DNA of 64,000 nucleotides from Portulaca oleracea (GCA_029582165.1 CM055874.1:30712883-30776882), one strand, 5' to 3'. Positions 34,608 to 50,311 are shown, numbered from the stretch's first letter. A program made the numbers and translations. Notes: generated by a model from the letters alone, not told the origin.

Positions 34608-35860
34608 GATGTAATTTAAGACTCGGTGACGATCCGCGAACCTTGAGTATCGAACGGAGTCCTGAGTTCCAAGCCCCAAACTGAGACACACCCCACCCAT
34701 ATTGGGAAACCCGAGTCATCTCAAAGGAATTCCTATGGGAGTCCAAGATGAATCTCAAAGTCGAAGTCGCCTGACCCTGATGAGCTAAGGTCGTGTTCAC
34801 TTGGTATCCATGAACAAGAATAATAGTTATATGAGCACTTCGCCCTTGAGTCCGTAGGGCCATTAACAGGATGACGCCTTCCTGCCATGCCAATCCATTT
34901 CGGGAAACCTAAGCTTTCTCGAGGGTGTACCCGTGGGAGTTGGAAACCTATTCAAGGATGGAAGTAACCCCACAAGGATTAGGGACATAACCGTAACTAA
35001 GTTGTAATGATTAAGACGTTCGATGTAATTTAAGACTCGGTGACGATCCGCGAACCTTGAGTATCGAACGGAGTCCTTAGTTCCAAGCCCCCAACTGAGA
35101 CACACCCGACCCATGTTGGGAAACCCGAGTCATCTCAAAGGAATACCTAATGGAGTCGAAGATGAATCTCGAAAGTTTGAAGTCGGCCTCGGACCCTCGA
35201 TGAGCTAAGGTCGTGTTCACTTGATATCCATGAATAGTAACAATATTTATATGAGCACTTCGCCCTTGAGTCCGTGAACCATTAACATGATGATGCCTTC
35301 CTGCCATGCTAATCCATTTCGGGAAACCTGAGCTTTCTCAAGGGTGTACCCGTGGGAGTTGGAAACCTATTTAAGGATAGAAGTAGCCCCACAAGGATTA
35401 GGGACATAACCGTAACAAAGTTTTAATGATTAACACGTTCGATGTAATTTAAGACTCGGTGACGATCCGCGAACCTTGAGTATCGAACGGAGTACGGAGT
35501 TCCAAGCCCCCAACTGAGACACACCCGACCCATGTTGGGAAACCCGAGTCATCTCAAAGGAATACCTATGGGAGTCGAAGATGAATCTCGAAAGTTGGAT
35601 GTCGGCCTCGGACCCTCGATGAGCTAAGGTCGTGTTCACTTGGTATCAATGAACAGTAACAATATTTATATGAGCACTTCGCCCTTGAGTCCGTAGGGCC
35701 ATTAACAGGATGACGCCTTCCTGCCGTGCCAATCCATTTCAGGAAACCTAAGCTTTCTCGAGGGTGTACCCGTGGGAGTTGGACACCTATTCAAGGATGG
35801 AAGTAGCCCCACAAGGATTAGGGACATAACCGTAACTAAGTTGTAATGATTAAGACGTTC
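34608..35860. repeat. Partial third higher-order copy, C-D-E only
   Basis: Monomers C, D and E follow with the same marks (AATAGTTATATG and GTAACCCCAC in C; CCTAATGGAG in D; TTGGATGTCGG in E). The A and B units are missing, as expected from unequal exchange. Confidence 0.75.
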
Positions 35861-38800
35861 GATGTAATTTAAGACTCGGTGACGATCCGCGAACCTTGAG
35901 TATCGAACGGAGTCCTGAGTTCCAAGTCCCAAACTGAGACACACCCAACCCATGTTGGGAAACCCGAGTCATCTCAAAGGAATACCTTTGGGAGTCGAAG
36001 ATGAAACTCGAAAGTTGGAAGTCGGCCTTGGACCCTCGATGAGCTAAGGTCGTGTTCACTTGGTATCCATGAACAGTAACATTATATATATGAGTACTTC
36101 GCGCTTGAGTCCGTGTACCATTAACAGGATGACGCCTTCCTGCCATGCTAATCCATTTCGGGAAACCTGAGCTTTCTCAAGGGTCTACCCGTGGGAGTTG
36201 GAAACCTATTTAAGGATAGAAGTAGCCCCACAAGGATTAGGGACATAACCGTAACAAAGTTTTAATGATTAAGACGTTCGATGTAATTTAAGACTCGGTG
36301 ACGATCCGCGAACCTTGAGTATCGAACGGAGTCCTGAGTTCCAAGCCCCCAACTGAGACACACCCGACCCATGTTGGGAAACCCGAGTCATCTCAAAGGA
36401 ATACCTATGGGAGTCGAAGATGAATCTCGAAAGTTGGATGTCGGCCTCGGACCCTCGATGAGCTAAGGTCGTGTTCACTTGGTATCCATGAACAGTAACA
36501 ATATTTATATGAGCACTTCGCCCTTGAGTCCGTAGGGCCATTAACAGGATGACGCCTTCCTGCCATGCCAATCCATTTCGGGAAACCTGAGCTTTCTCGA
36601 GGGTCTACCCGTGGGAGTTGGACACCTATTCAAGGATGGAAGTAGCCCCACAAGGATTAGGGACATAACCGTAACTAAGTTGTAATGATTAAGACGTTCG
36701 ATGTAATTTAAGACTCGGTGACGATCCGCGAACCTTGAGTATCGAACGGAGTCCTGAGTTCCAAGCCCCAAACTGAGACACACCCAACCCATGTTGGGAA
36801 ACCCGAGTCATCTCAAAGGAATACCTTTGGGAGTCGAAGATGAATCTCGAAAGTTGGAAGTCGGCCTTGGACCCTCGATGAGCTAAGGTCGTGTTCACTT
36901 GGTATTCATGAACAGTAACAATATTTATATGAGCACTTCGACCTTGAGTCCGTAGGGCCATTAACAGGATGACGCCTTCTTGCCATGCCAATCCATTTCG
37001 GGAAACCTGAGCTTTTTCGAGGGTGTACCCATGGGAATAGGAAACCTATTCAAGGATGGAAGTAACCCAACAAGTATTAGGGACATAACCGTAACTAAGT
37101 TTTAATGATTAAAACGTTCGATGTAATTTAAGACTCGGTGACGATCCGCGAACCTTGAGTATCGAACGGAGTCATGAGTTCCATGCCCCCAACTGAGACA
37201 CACCCGACCCATGTTGGGAAACCCGAGTCATCTCAAAGGAATACCTATGGGAGTCGAAGATAAATCTCGAAAGTCGAAGCTCACGACCGATGAGCCAAGG
37301 TCGTGTTCACTTGGTACCCATGAACAAGAATAATATTTATATGAGCACTTCGCCTGAGTTCAGAGGGCCATTAACAGGATGACGCTTCCCGCCATGCCAA
37401 TCCATTTCGGAAACTCCGAGCTTTCGAGGGTCTACCCGTGGGAGTTGGACACCTATTCAACGATGGAAGTAGCCCCACAAGGATTAGGGACATAACCGTA
37501 ACTAAGTTGTAATGATTAAGACGTTCGATGTAATTTAAGACTCGGTGACGATCCGCGAACCTTGAGTATCGAACGGAGTCCTGAGTTCCAAGCCCCAAAC
37601 TGAGACACACCCAACCCATGTTGGGAAACCCGAGTCATCTCAAAGGAATACCTTTGGGAGTCGAAGATGAATCTCGAAAGTTGGAAGTCGGCCTTGGACC
37701 CTCGATGAGCTAAGGTCGTGTTCACTTGGTATTCATGAACAGTAACAATATTTATATGAGCACTTCGACCTTGAGTCCGTAGGGCCATTAACAGGATGAC
37801 GCCTTCTTGCCATGCCAATCCATTTCGGGAAACCTGAGCTTTTTCGAGGGTGTACCCATGTGAATAAGAAACCTATTCAAGGATGGAAGTAGCCCAACAA
37901 GTATTAGGGACATAACCGTAACTAAGTTTTAATGATTAAAACGTTCGATGTAATTTAAGACTCGGTGACGATCCGCGAACCTTGAGTATCGAACGGAGTC
38001 ATGAGTTCCATGCCCCCAACTGAGACACACCCGACCCATGTTGGGAAACCCGAGTCATCTCAAAGGAATACCTATGGGAGTCGAAGATAAATCTCGAAAG
38101 TTGGAAGTCGGCCTCGGACCCTCGATGAGCCAAGGTCGTGTTCACTTGGTATCCATGAACAGTAACAATATTTATATGAGCACTTTGCCCTTGAGTCCGT
38201 AACGCCAATAATAGGATGACGCCTTCCTGCCATGTCAATCCATTTCGGGAAACCTAAGCTTTCTCGAGGGTGTACCCGTTGAAGTTGGACACCCATTCAA
38301 GGATGGAAGTAGCCCCACAAGGATTAGGGACATAACCGTAACTAAGTTGTAATGATTAAGACGTTCGATGTAATTTAAGACTCGGTGACGATCCGCGAAC
38401 CTTGAGTATCGAACGGAGTCCTTAGTTCCAAGCCCCCAACTGAGACACACCCTACCCATATTGGGAAACCCGAGTCATCTCAAAGGAATACCTAATGGAG
38501 TCGAAGATGAATCTCGAAAGTTGGAAGTCGGCCTCGGACCCTCGATGAGCTAAGGTCGTGTTCACTTGGTATCCATGAATAGTAACAATATTTATATGAG
38601 CACTTCGCCCTTGAGTCCGTGAACCATTAACATTATGACGCCTTCCTGCCATGCCAATCCATTTCGAAACTCGAGCTTCTCGAGGGTGTACCGTGAGTTG
38701 GACACCTATTCAAGGATGGAAGTAGCCCCACAAGGATTAGGGACATAACCGTAACTAAGTTGTAATGATTAAGACGTTCGATGTAATTTAAGACTCGGTG

Positions 38801-41800
38801 ACGATCCGCGAACCTTGAGTATCGAACGGAGTCCTGAGTTCCAAGCCCCAAACTGAGACACACCCAACCCATGTTGGGAAACCCGAGTCATCTCAAAGGA
38901 ATACCTTTGGGAGTCGAAGATGAATCTCGAAAGTTGGAAGTCGGCCTTGGACCCTCGATGAGCTAAGGTCGTGTTCACTTGGTATTCATGAACAGTAATA
39001 TTTATATGAGCACTTCGACCTTGAGTCCGTAGGGCCATTAACAGGATGACGCCTTCTTGCCATGCCAATCCATTTCGGGAAACCTGAGCTTTTTCGAGGG
39101 TGTACCCATGTGAATAAGAAACCTATTCAAGGATGGAAGTAGCCCAACAAGTATTAGGGACATAACCGTAACTAAGTTTTAATGATTAAAACGTTCGATG
39201 TAATTTAAGACTCGGTGACGATCCGCGAACCTTGAGTATCGAACGAGTCACGAGTTCCACGCCCCAATCGAGACACACCCGACCCATGTTGGGAAACCCG
39301 AGTCATCTCAAAGGAATACCTATGGGAGTCGAAGATAAATCTCGAAAGTTGGAAGTCGGCCTCGACTGATGAGCCAAGGTCGTGTTCACTTGGTATCCAT
39401 GAACAGTAACAATATTTATATGAGCACTTTGCCCTTGAGTCCGTAACGCCAATAATAGGATGACGCCTTCCTGCCATGTCAATCCATTTCGGGAAACCTA
39501 AGCTTTCTCGAGGGTGTACCCGTTGAAGTTGGACACACATTCAAGGATGGAAGTAGCCCCACAAGGATTAGGGACATAACCGTAACTAAGTTGTAATGAT
39601 TAAGACGTTCGATGTAATTTAAGACTCGGTGACGATCCGCGAACTCGAGTATCGAACGAGTCCTTAGTTCCAAGCCCCCAACCGAGACACACCTACCCAT
39701 ATTGGGAAACCCGAGTCATCTCAAAGGAATACCTAATGGAGTCGAAGATGAATCTCGAAGTTGGAAGTCGGCCTCGACTGATGAGCTAAGGTCGTGTTCA
39801 CTTGGTATCCATGAATAGTAACAATATTTATATGAGCACTTCGCCTCGAGTCCGAACCATTAACATTATGACGCCTTCCCGCCATGCCAATCCATTTCGG
39901 GAAACTCGAGCTTTCGAGGGTGTACCCGTGGGAGTGGACACCTATTCAAGGATGGAAGTAGCCCCACAAGGATTAGGGACATAACCGTAACTAAGTTGTA
40001 ATGATTAAGACGCTCGATGTAATTTAAGACTCGTGACGATCCGCGAACCTCGAGTATCGAACGAGTCCTTAGTTCCAAGCCCCAACCGAGACACACCCGA
40101 CCCATGTCGGGAAACCCGAGTCATCTCAAAGGAATACCTGGGAGTCGAAGATGAATCTCAAAGTTGAAGTCGGCCTCGGACCTCGATGAGCTAAGGTCGT
40201 GTTCACTTGGTATCCATGAACAAGAATAATATTTATATGAGTACTTCGCGCTGAGTCCGTGGAACCATTAACATGATGACGCCTTCCACCTACGCTAATC
40301 CATTTCAAAACCTCGCTTTCTCAAGGGTCTACCCGGGAGTTGGAAACCTATTTAAGGATAGAAGTAGCCCTATGATTAGGGACATAACCAGAATAAAGTT
40401 TTAATGATTAAGACGCTCGATGTAACTTAAGACTCGTGACGATCCGCGAACTCGAGTATCGAACGAGTCCTCGAGTTCCAAGCCCCCAACTGAGACACAC
40501 CCGACCCATGTTGGGAAACCCGAGTCATCTCAAAGGAATACCTATGGGAGTCGAAGATGAATCTCGAAAGTTGGATGTCGGCCTCGGACCCTCGATGAGC
40601 TAAGGTCGTGTTCACTTGGTATCCATGAACAGTAACAATATTTATATGAGCACTTCGCCCTTGAGTCCGTAGAGCCATTAACAGGATGACGCCTTCCTGC
40701 CATGCTAATCCATTTCGGGAAACCTGAGCTTTCTCGAGGGTCTACCCGTGGGAGTTGGACACCTATTCAAGGATGGAAGTAGCCCCACAAGGATTAGGGA
40801 CATAACCGTAACTAAGTTGTAATGATTAAGACGTTCGATGTAATTTAAGACTCGGTGACAATCCGCGAACCTTGAGTATCGAACGGAGTCCTTAGTTCCA
40901 AGCCCCAAACTGAGACACACCCAACCCATGTTGGGAAACCCGAGTCATCTCAAAGGAATACCTTTGGGAGTCGAAGATGAATCTCGAAAGTTGGAAGTCG
41001 GCCTTGGACCCTCGATGAGCTAAGGTCGTGTTCACTTGGTATTCATGAACAGTAACAATATTTATATGAGCACTTCGACCTTGAGTCCGTAGGGCCATTA
41101 ACAGGATGACGCCTTCTTGCCATGCCAATCCATTTCGGGAAACCTGAGCTTTTTCGAGGGTGTACCCATGGGAATAGGAAACCTATTCAAGGATGGAAGT
41201 AGCCCAACAAGGATTAGGGACATAACCGTAACTAAGTTTTAATGATTAAAACGTTCGATGTAATTTAAGACTCGGTGACGATCCGCGAACCTTGAGTATC
41301 GAACGGAGTCATGAGTTCCATGCCCCCAACTGAGACACACCCGACCCATGTTGGGAAACCCGAGTCATCTCAAAGGAATACCTATGGGAGTCGAAGATAA
41401 ATCTCGAAAGTTGGAAATCGGCCTCGGACCCTCGATGAGCAAAGGTCGTGTTCACTTGGTATCCATGAACAGTAACAATATTTATATGAGCACTTTGCGC
41501 TTGAGTCCGTAAGGCCAATAATAGGATGACGCCTTCCTGCCATGCCAATCCATTTCGGGAAACCTGAGCTTTCTCAAGGGTGTACCCGTGGGAGTTGGAA
41601 ACCTATTTAAGGATAGAAGTAGCCCCACAAGGATTAGGGACATAACCGTAACAAAGTTTTAATGATTAACACGTTCGATGTAATTTAAGACTCGGTGACG
41701 ATCCGCGAACCTTGAGTATCGAACGGAGTCCGGAGTTCCAAGCCCCCAACTGAGACACACCCGACCCATGTTGGGAAACCCGAGTCATCTCAAAGGAATA

Positions 41801-43539
41801 CCTAATGGAGTCGAAGATGAATCTCGAAAGTTGGAAGTCGGCCTCGGACCCTCGATGAGCTAAGGTCGTGTTCACTTGGTATCCATGAATAGTAACAATA
41901 TTTATATGAGCACTTCGCCCTTGAGTCCGTAAGGCCAATAATAGGATGACGCCTTCCTGCCATGCCAATCCATTTCGGGAAACCTAAGCTTTCTCGAGGG
42001 TGTACCCGTTGGAGTTGGAAACCTATTCAAGGATGGAAGTAACCCCACAAGGATTAGGGACATAACCGTAACTAAGTTGTAATGATTAAGACGTTCGATG
42101 TAATTTAAGACTCGGTGACGATCCGCGAACCTTGAGTATTGAACGGAGTCCTTAGTTCCAAGCCCCCAACTGAGACACACCCGACCCATGTTGGGAAACC
42201 CGAGTCATCTCAAAGGAATACCTAATGGAGTCGAAGATGAATCTCGAAAGTTGGAAGTCGGCCTGACTGATGAGCTAAGGTCGTGTTCACTTGGTATCCA
42301 TGAATAGTAACAATATTTATATGAGCACTTCGCCTCGAGTCCGCGAACCATTAACGATGATGCCTTCCCATGCTAATCCATTTCGAAACCGAGCTTTCAA
42401 GGGTGTACCCGTGGGAGTTGGAAACCTATTTAAGGATAGAAGTAGCCCCACAAGGATTAGGGACATAACCGTAACAAAGTTTTAATGATTAACAAGTTCG
42501 ATGTAATTTAAGACTCGGTGACGATCCGCGAACCTTGAGTATCGAACGGAGTCCGGAGTTCCAAGCCCCCAACTGAGACACACCCGACCCATGTTGGGAA
42601 ACCCGAGTCATCTCAAAGGAATACCTATGGGAGTCGAAGATGAATCTCGAAAGTTGGATGTCGGCCTCGGACCCTCGATGAGCTAAGGTCGTGTTCACTT
42701 GGTATCCATGAATAGTAACAATATTTATATGAGCACTTCGCCCTTGAGTCCGTGAACCATTAACATTATGACGCCTTCCTGTCATGCCAATCCATTTCGG
42801 GAAACCTGAGCTTTCTCGAGGGTGTACCCGTGGGAGTTGGACACCTATTCAAGGATGGAAGTAGCCCCACAAGGATTAGGGACATAACCGTAACTAAGTT
42901 GTAATGATTAAGACGTTCGATGTAATTTAAGACTCGGTGACGATCCGCGAACCTTGAGTATCGAACGGAGTCCTGAGTTCCAAATCCCAAACTGAGACAC
43001 ACCCAACCCATGTTGGGAAACCCGAGTCATCTCAAAGGAATACCTTTGGGAGTCGAAGATGAATCTCGAAAGTTGGAAGTCGGCCTTGGACCCTCGATGA
43101 GCTAAGGTCGTGTTCACTTGGTATCCATGAACAGTAACAATATATATATGAGTACTTCGCGCTTGAGTCCGTGAACCATTAACAGGATGACGCCTTCCTG
43201 CCATGCTAATCCATTTCGGGAAACCTGAGCTTTCTCAAGGGTCTACCCGTGGGAGTTGGAAACCTATTTAAGGATAGAAGTAGCCCCACAAGGATTAGGG
43301 ACATAACCGTAACAAAGTTTTAATGATTAAGACGTTCGATGTAATTTAAGACTCGGTGACGATCCGCGAACCTTGAGTATCGAACGGAGTCATGAGTTCC
43401 AAGCCCCCAACTGAGACACACCCGACCCATGTTGGGAAACCCGAGTCATCTCAAAGGAATACCTATGGGAGTCGAAGATGAATCTCGAAAGTTGGATGTC
43501 GGCCTCGGACCCTCGATGAGCTAAGGTCGTGTTCACTTG

Positions 43540-46500
43540 GTATCCATGAACGAATAATATTTATATGAGCACTTCGCCTCGAGTCCGTAGGCCAAATGTG
43601 ATGACGCCTTCCCGCCATGCCAATCCATTTCGGAAACCCGAGCTTTCGAGGGTCTACCCGGAGTTGGACACCTATTCAAGGATGGAAGTAGCCCCACAAG
43701 GATTAGGACATAACCGTAACTAAGTTGTAATGATTAAGATGTTCGATATAATTTAAGACTCGTGACGATCCGCGAACTCGAGTATCGAACTGAGTCCCGA
43801 GTTCCAAGCCCCAAATCGAGACACACCCAACCCATGTGGGAAAACCCGAGTCATCTCAAAGGAATACTTTGGGAGTCGAAGATGAATCTCGAAAGTCGAA
43901 GTCGGCCTGACCCTCGATGAGCTAAGGTCGTGTTCACTTGGTATTCATGAACAAGAATAATATTTATACGAGCACTTCACTGAGTCCGTAGGGCCATTAA
44001 CAGGATGACGCCTTCTTGCCATGCCAATCCATTTCGGGAAACCTGAGCTTTTTCGAGGGTGTACCCATGGGAATAGGAAACCTATTCAAGGATGGAAGTA
44101 ACCCAACAAGTATTAGGGACATAACCGTAACTAAGTTTTAATGATTAAACCGTTCGATGTAATTTAAGACTCGGTGACGATCCGCGAACCTTGAGTATCG
44201 AACGGAGTCATGAGTTCCATGCCCCAATCGAGACACACCCGACCCATGTTGGGAAACCCGAGTCATCTCAAAGGAATACCTATGGGAGTCAAGATAAATC
44301 TCGAAGTTGAAGTCGGCCTCGGACCTCGATGAGCCAAGGTCGTGTTCACTGGTACCCATGAACAAGAATAATATTTATATGAGCACTTCGCCTCGAGTTC
44401 GTAGGGCCATTAACAGATGACGCTTCCGCCATGCCAATCCATTTCGGAAACTCGAGCTTTCGAGGGTCTACCCGGGAGTTGGACACCTATTCAAGGATGG
44501 AAGTAGCCCCACAAGGATTAGGACATAACCAGAACTAAGTTGTAATGATTAAGACGCTCGATGTAATTTAAGACTCGACGATCCGCGAACTTGAGTATCG
44601 AACGAGTCCCAGTTCCAAGCCCCAAATCGAGACACACCCAACCCATGTTGGGAAACCCGAGTCATCTCAAAGGAATACCTTTGGGAGTCGAAGATGAATC
44701 TCGAAAGTCGAAGTCTACTGACCCTCGATGAGCTAAGGTCGTACACTTGGTATTCATGAACAAGAATAATATTTATATGAGCACTTCGACTTGAGTCCGT
44801 AGGGCCATTAACAGGATGACGCCTTCTTGCCATGCCAATCCATTTCGGGAAACCTGAGCTTTTTCGAGGGTGTACCCATGGGAATAGGAAACCTATTCAA
44901 GGATGGAAGTAACCCAACAAGTATTAGGGACATAACCGTAACTAAGTTTTAATGATTAAAACGCTCGATGTAATTTAAGACTCGTGACGATCCGCGAACT
45001 CGAGTATCGAACTGAGTCATGAGTTCCATGCCCCCAATCGAGACACACCCGACCCATGTTGGGAAACCCGAGTCATCTCAAAGGAATACCATGGAGTCGA
45101 AGATAAATCTCGAAGTTGGAAGTCGGCCTCGGACCCTCGATGAGCCAAGGTCGTGTTCACTTGGTACCATGAACAAGAATAATATTTATATGAGCACTTC
45201 GCCTCGAGTTCGTAGGCCATTAACAGATGACGCCTTCCCGCCATGCCAATCCATTTCGGGAAACCCGAGCTTTCGAGGGTCTACCCGGGAGTTGGACACC
45301 TATTCAAGGATGGAAGTAGCCCCACAAGGATTAGGGACATAACCGTAACTAAGTTGTAATGATTAAGACGCTCGATGTAATTTAAGACTCGGTGACGATC
45401 CGCGAACCTCGAGTATCGAACGAGTCCCGAGTTCCAAGCCCCAAATCGAGACACACCCAACCCATGTTGGGAAACCCGAGTCATCTCAAAGGAATACCTT
45501 TGGGAGTCGAAGATGAATCTCGAAAGTTGGAAGCCTTGACCCTCGATGAGCTAAGGTCGTGTACACTTGGTATTCATGAACAAGAATAATATTTATACGA
45601 GCACTTCGACCTTGAGTCCGTAGGGCCATTAACAGATGACGCCTGCCATGCCAATCCATTTCGAAACTCGAGCTTTTTCGAGGGTGTATCATGGGAATAG
45701 GAAACCTATTCAAGGATGGAAGTAGCCCAACAAGTATTAGGGACATAACCGTAACTAAGTTTTAATGATTAAAACGTTCGATGTAATTTAAGACTCGGTG
45801 ACGATCCGCGAACCTTGAGTATCGAACGAAGTCATGAGTTCCATGCCTCCAACTGAGACACACCCGACCCATGTTGGGAAACCCGAGTCATCTCAAAGGA
45901 ATACCTATGGGAGTCGAAGATAAATCTCGAAAGTTGGAAGTCGGCCTCGGACCCTCGATGAGCAAAGGTCGTGTTCACTTGGTATCCATGAACAGTAACA
46001 ATATTTATATGAGCACTTTGCCCTTGAGTCCGTAAGGCCAATAATAGGATGACGCCTTCCTGCCATGTCAATCCATTTCGGGAAACCTAAGCTTTCTCGA
46101 GGGTGTACCCGTTGAAGTTGGACACCCATTCAAGGATGGAAGTAGCCCCACAAGGATTAGGGACATAACCGTAACTAAGTTGTAATGATTAAGACGTTCG
46201 ATGTAATTTAAGACTCGGTGACGATCCGCGAACCTTGAGTATCGAACGGAGTCCTTAGTTCCAAGCCCCCAACTGAGACACACCCGACCCATATTGGGAA
46301 ACCCGAGTCATCTCAAAGGAATACCTAATGGAGTCGAAGATGAATCTCGAAAGTTGGAAGTCGGCCTCGGACCCTCGATGAGCTAAGGTCGTGTTCACTT
46401 GGTATCCATGAATAGTAACAATATTTATATGAGCACTTCGCCCTTGAGTCCGTGAACCATTAACATTATGACGCCTTCCTGCCATGCCAATCCATTTCGG

Positions 46501-48060
46501 GAAACCTGAGCTTTCTCGAGGGTGTACCCGTGGGAGTTGGACACCTATTCAAGGATGGAAGTAGCCCCACAAGGATTAGGGACATAACCGTAACTAAGTT
46601 GTAATGATTAAGACGTTCGATGTAATTTAAGACTCGGTGACGATCGATCCGCGAACTCGAGTATCGAATCGAGTCCTTAGTTCCAAGCCCCCAACCGAGA
46701 CACACCACCCATGTTGGGAAACCCGAGTCATCTCAAAGGAATACCTATGGAGTCGAAGATGAATCTCGAAAGTTGGAAGTCGGCCTCGGACCGATGAGCT
46801 AAGGTCGTGTTCACTTGGTATCCATGAACAAGAATAATATATATATGAGTACTTCGCGCTGAGTCCGTGAACCATTAACATGATGACGCCTTCCACCATG
46901 CTAATCCATTTCGAAACTCGAGCTTTCAAGGGTCTACCCTGGAGTTGGAAACCTATTTAAGGATAGAAGTAGCCCTGCATGATTAGGGACATAACCGTAA
47001 TAAAGTTTTAATGATTAAGACGCTCGATGTAATTTAAGACTCTGACGATCCGCGAACCTCGAGTATCGAACGAGTCCTTAGTTCCAAGCCCCCAATCGAG
47101 ACACACCCGACCCATGTTGGGAAACCCGAGTCATCTCAAAGGAATACCATGGAGTCGAAGATGAATCTCGAAGTTGGATGTCGGCCTCGGACCGATGAGC
47201 TAAGGTCGTGTTCACTGTATCCATGAACAAGAATAATATTTATATGAGCACTTCGCCTTGAGTCCGTAGGGCCATTAACAGATGACGCCTTCCGCCACGC
47301 CAATCCATTTCGGGAAACCCGAGCTTTCGAGGGTCTACCCGTGGGAGTTGGACACCTATTCAAGGATGGAAGTAGCCCCACAAGGATTAGAGACATAACC
47401 GTAACTAAGTTGTAATGATTAAGACGCTCGATGTAATTTAAGACTCTGACAATCCGCGAACTCGAGTATCGAACGAGTCCTTAGTTCCAAGCCCCAAATC
47501 GAGACACACCCAACCCATGCTGGGAAACCCGAGTCATCTCAAAGGAATACCTTGGGAGTCGAAGATGAATCTCGAAGTTGGAAGTCGCCTTGGACCCTCG
47601 ATGAGCTAAGGTCGTGTTCACTTGGTATTCATGAACAAGAATAATATTTATATGAGCACTTCGACCTCGAGTCCGTAGGGCCATTAACAGATGACGCCTT
47701 CGCCATGCCAATCCATTTCGAAACTCGAGCTTTTTCGAGGGTATCCCGGAATAGGAAACCTATTCAAGGATGGAAGTAGCCCAACAAGGATTAGGGACAT
47801 AACCGTAACTAAGTTTTAATGATTAAAACGCTCGATGTAATTTAAGACTCAGTGACGATCCGCGAACTCGAGTATCGAACTGAGTCACGAGTTCCATGCC
47901 CCAATCGAGACACACCACCCATGTTGGGAAACCCGAGTCATCTCAAAGGAATACCTATGGAGTCGAAGATAAATCTCAAAGTTGGAAATCGCCGAACCCT
48001 CGATGAGCAAAGGTCGTGTTCACTGGTATCCATGAACAAGAATAATATTTATACGAGCAC
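43540..48060. other. Densest patches of satellite with recurrent micro-variants
   Basis: Many monomers here share the same small changes irrespective of type: CTCGGTGACG becomes CTCGTGACG, ACCTTGAG becomes ACTCGAG, AACTGAGAC becomes AATCGAGAC, CAGTAACAATA becomes CAAGAATAATA, GTTCGATG becomes GCTCGATG. Single bases of doublets are often missing. Around 45760-46640 the sequence returns to canonical form. This looks like unpolished consensus; see the finding. Confidence 0.6.
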
Positions 48061-50311
48061 TTTGCCCTTGAGTCCGTAAGGCCAATAATAGGATGACGCC
48101 TTCCTGCCATGCCAATCCATTTCGGGAAACCTTAGCTTTCTCGAGGGTGTACCCGTTGGAGTTGGACACCCATTCAAGGATGGAAGTAGCCCCACAAGGA
48201 TTAGGGACATAACCGTAACTAAGTTGTAATGATTAAGACGTTCGATGTAATTTAAGACTCGGTGACGATCCGCGAACCTTGAGTATCGAACGGAGTCCTG
48301 AGTTCCAAGCCCCAAACTGAGACACACCCCACCCATATTGGGAAACCCGAGTCATCTCAAAGGAATTCCTATGGGAGTCCAAGATGAATCTCGAAAGTTG
48401 GAAGTCGGCCTCGGACCCTCGATGAGCTAAGGTCGTGTTCACTGTATCCATGAACAAGAATAATAGTTATACGAGCACTTCGCCTCGAGTCCGTAGGGCC
48501 ATTAACAGATGACGCCTTCCGCCATGCCAATCCATTTCGGGAAACCTAAGCTTTCGAGGGTGTACCCGGGAGTTGGAAACCTATTCAAGGATGGAAGTAA
48601 CCCCACAAGGATTAGGGACATAATCAGAACTAAGTTGTAATGATTAAGACGCTCGATGTAATTTAAGACTCGGTGACGATCCGCGAACCTTGAGTATCGA
48701 ACGGAGTCCTTAGTTCCAAGCCCCCAACTGAGACACACCCGACCCATGTTGGGAAACCCGAGTCATCTCAAAGGAATACCTAATGGAGTCGAAGATGAAT
48801 CTCGAAGTGGAAGTCGCCTCTGACTCGATGAGCTAAGGTCGTGTTCACTTGGTATCCATGAATAGTAACAATATTTATATGAGCACTTCGCTCGAGTCCG
48901 TGAACCATTAACATGATGATGCCTTCCGCCATGCTAATCCATTTCGGGAAACTCGAGCTTTCAAGGGTATACCCGGGAGTTGGAAACCTATTTAAGGATG
49001 AAGTAGCCCTGCATGATTAGGGACATAACCGTAACAAAGTTTTAATGATTAACACGTTCGATGTAATTTAAGACTCGGTGACGATCCGCGAACCTTGAGT
49101 ATCGAACGGAGTCCGGAGTTCCAAGCCCCCAACTGAGACACACCCGACCCATGTTGGGAAACCCGAGTCATCTCAAAGGAATACCTAATGGAGTCGAAGA
49201 TGAATCTCGAAAGTTGGAAGTCGGCCTCGGACCCTCGATGAGCTAAGGTCGTGTTCACTTGGTATCCATGAATAGTAACAATATTTATATGAGCACTTCG
49301 CCCTTGAGTCCGAAAGGCCAATAATAGGATGATGCCTTCCTGCCATGCCAATCCATTTCGGGAAACCTAAGCTTTCTCGAGGGTGTACCCGTTGGAGTTG
49401 GACACCCATTCAAGGATGGAAGTAGCCCCACAAGGATTAGGGACATAACCGTAACTAAGTTGTAATGATTAAGACGTTCGATGTAATTTAAGACTCGGTG
49501 ACGATCCGCGAACCTTGAGTATCGAACGGAGTCCTGAGTTCCAAGCCCCCAAGTGAGACACACCCCACCCATATTGGGAAACCCGAGTCATCTCAAAGGA
49601 ATTCCTATGGGAGTCCAAGATGAATCTCGAAAGTTGGAAGTCGGCCTCGGACCCTCGATGAGCTAAGGTCGTGTTCACTTGGTATCCATGAACAAGAATA
49701 ATAGTTATATGAGCACTTCCCTCGAGTCCGTAGGGCCATTAACAGATGACGCCTTCCCGCCATGCCAATCCATTTCGGGAAACCTAAGCTTTCGAGGTGT
49801 ACCCGTGGGAGTTGGAAACCTATTCAAGGATGGAAGTAACCCACAAGGATTAGGGACATAACCGTAACTAAGTTGTAATGATTAAGACGTTCGATGTAAT
49901 TTAAGACTCGGTGACGATCCGCGAACCTTGAGTATCGAACGGAGTCCTTAGTTCCAAGCCCCCAACTGAGACACACCCCACCCATGTTGGGAAACCCGAG
50001 TCATCTCAAAGGAATACCTAATGGAGTCGAAGATGAATCTCGAAAGTTGGAAGTCGGCCTCGGACCCTCGATGAGCTAAGGTCGTGTTCACTTGGTATCC
50101 ATGAATAGTAACAATATTTATATGAGCACTTCGCCCTTGAGTCCGTGAACCATTAACATGATGATGCCTTCCTGCCATGCTAATCCATTTCGGGAAACCT
50201 GAGCTTTCTCAAGGGTGTACCCGTGGGAGTTGGAAACCTATTTAAGGATAGAAGTAGCCCCACAAGGATTAGGGACATAACCGTAACAAAGTTTTAATGA
50301 TTAACACGTTC

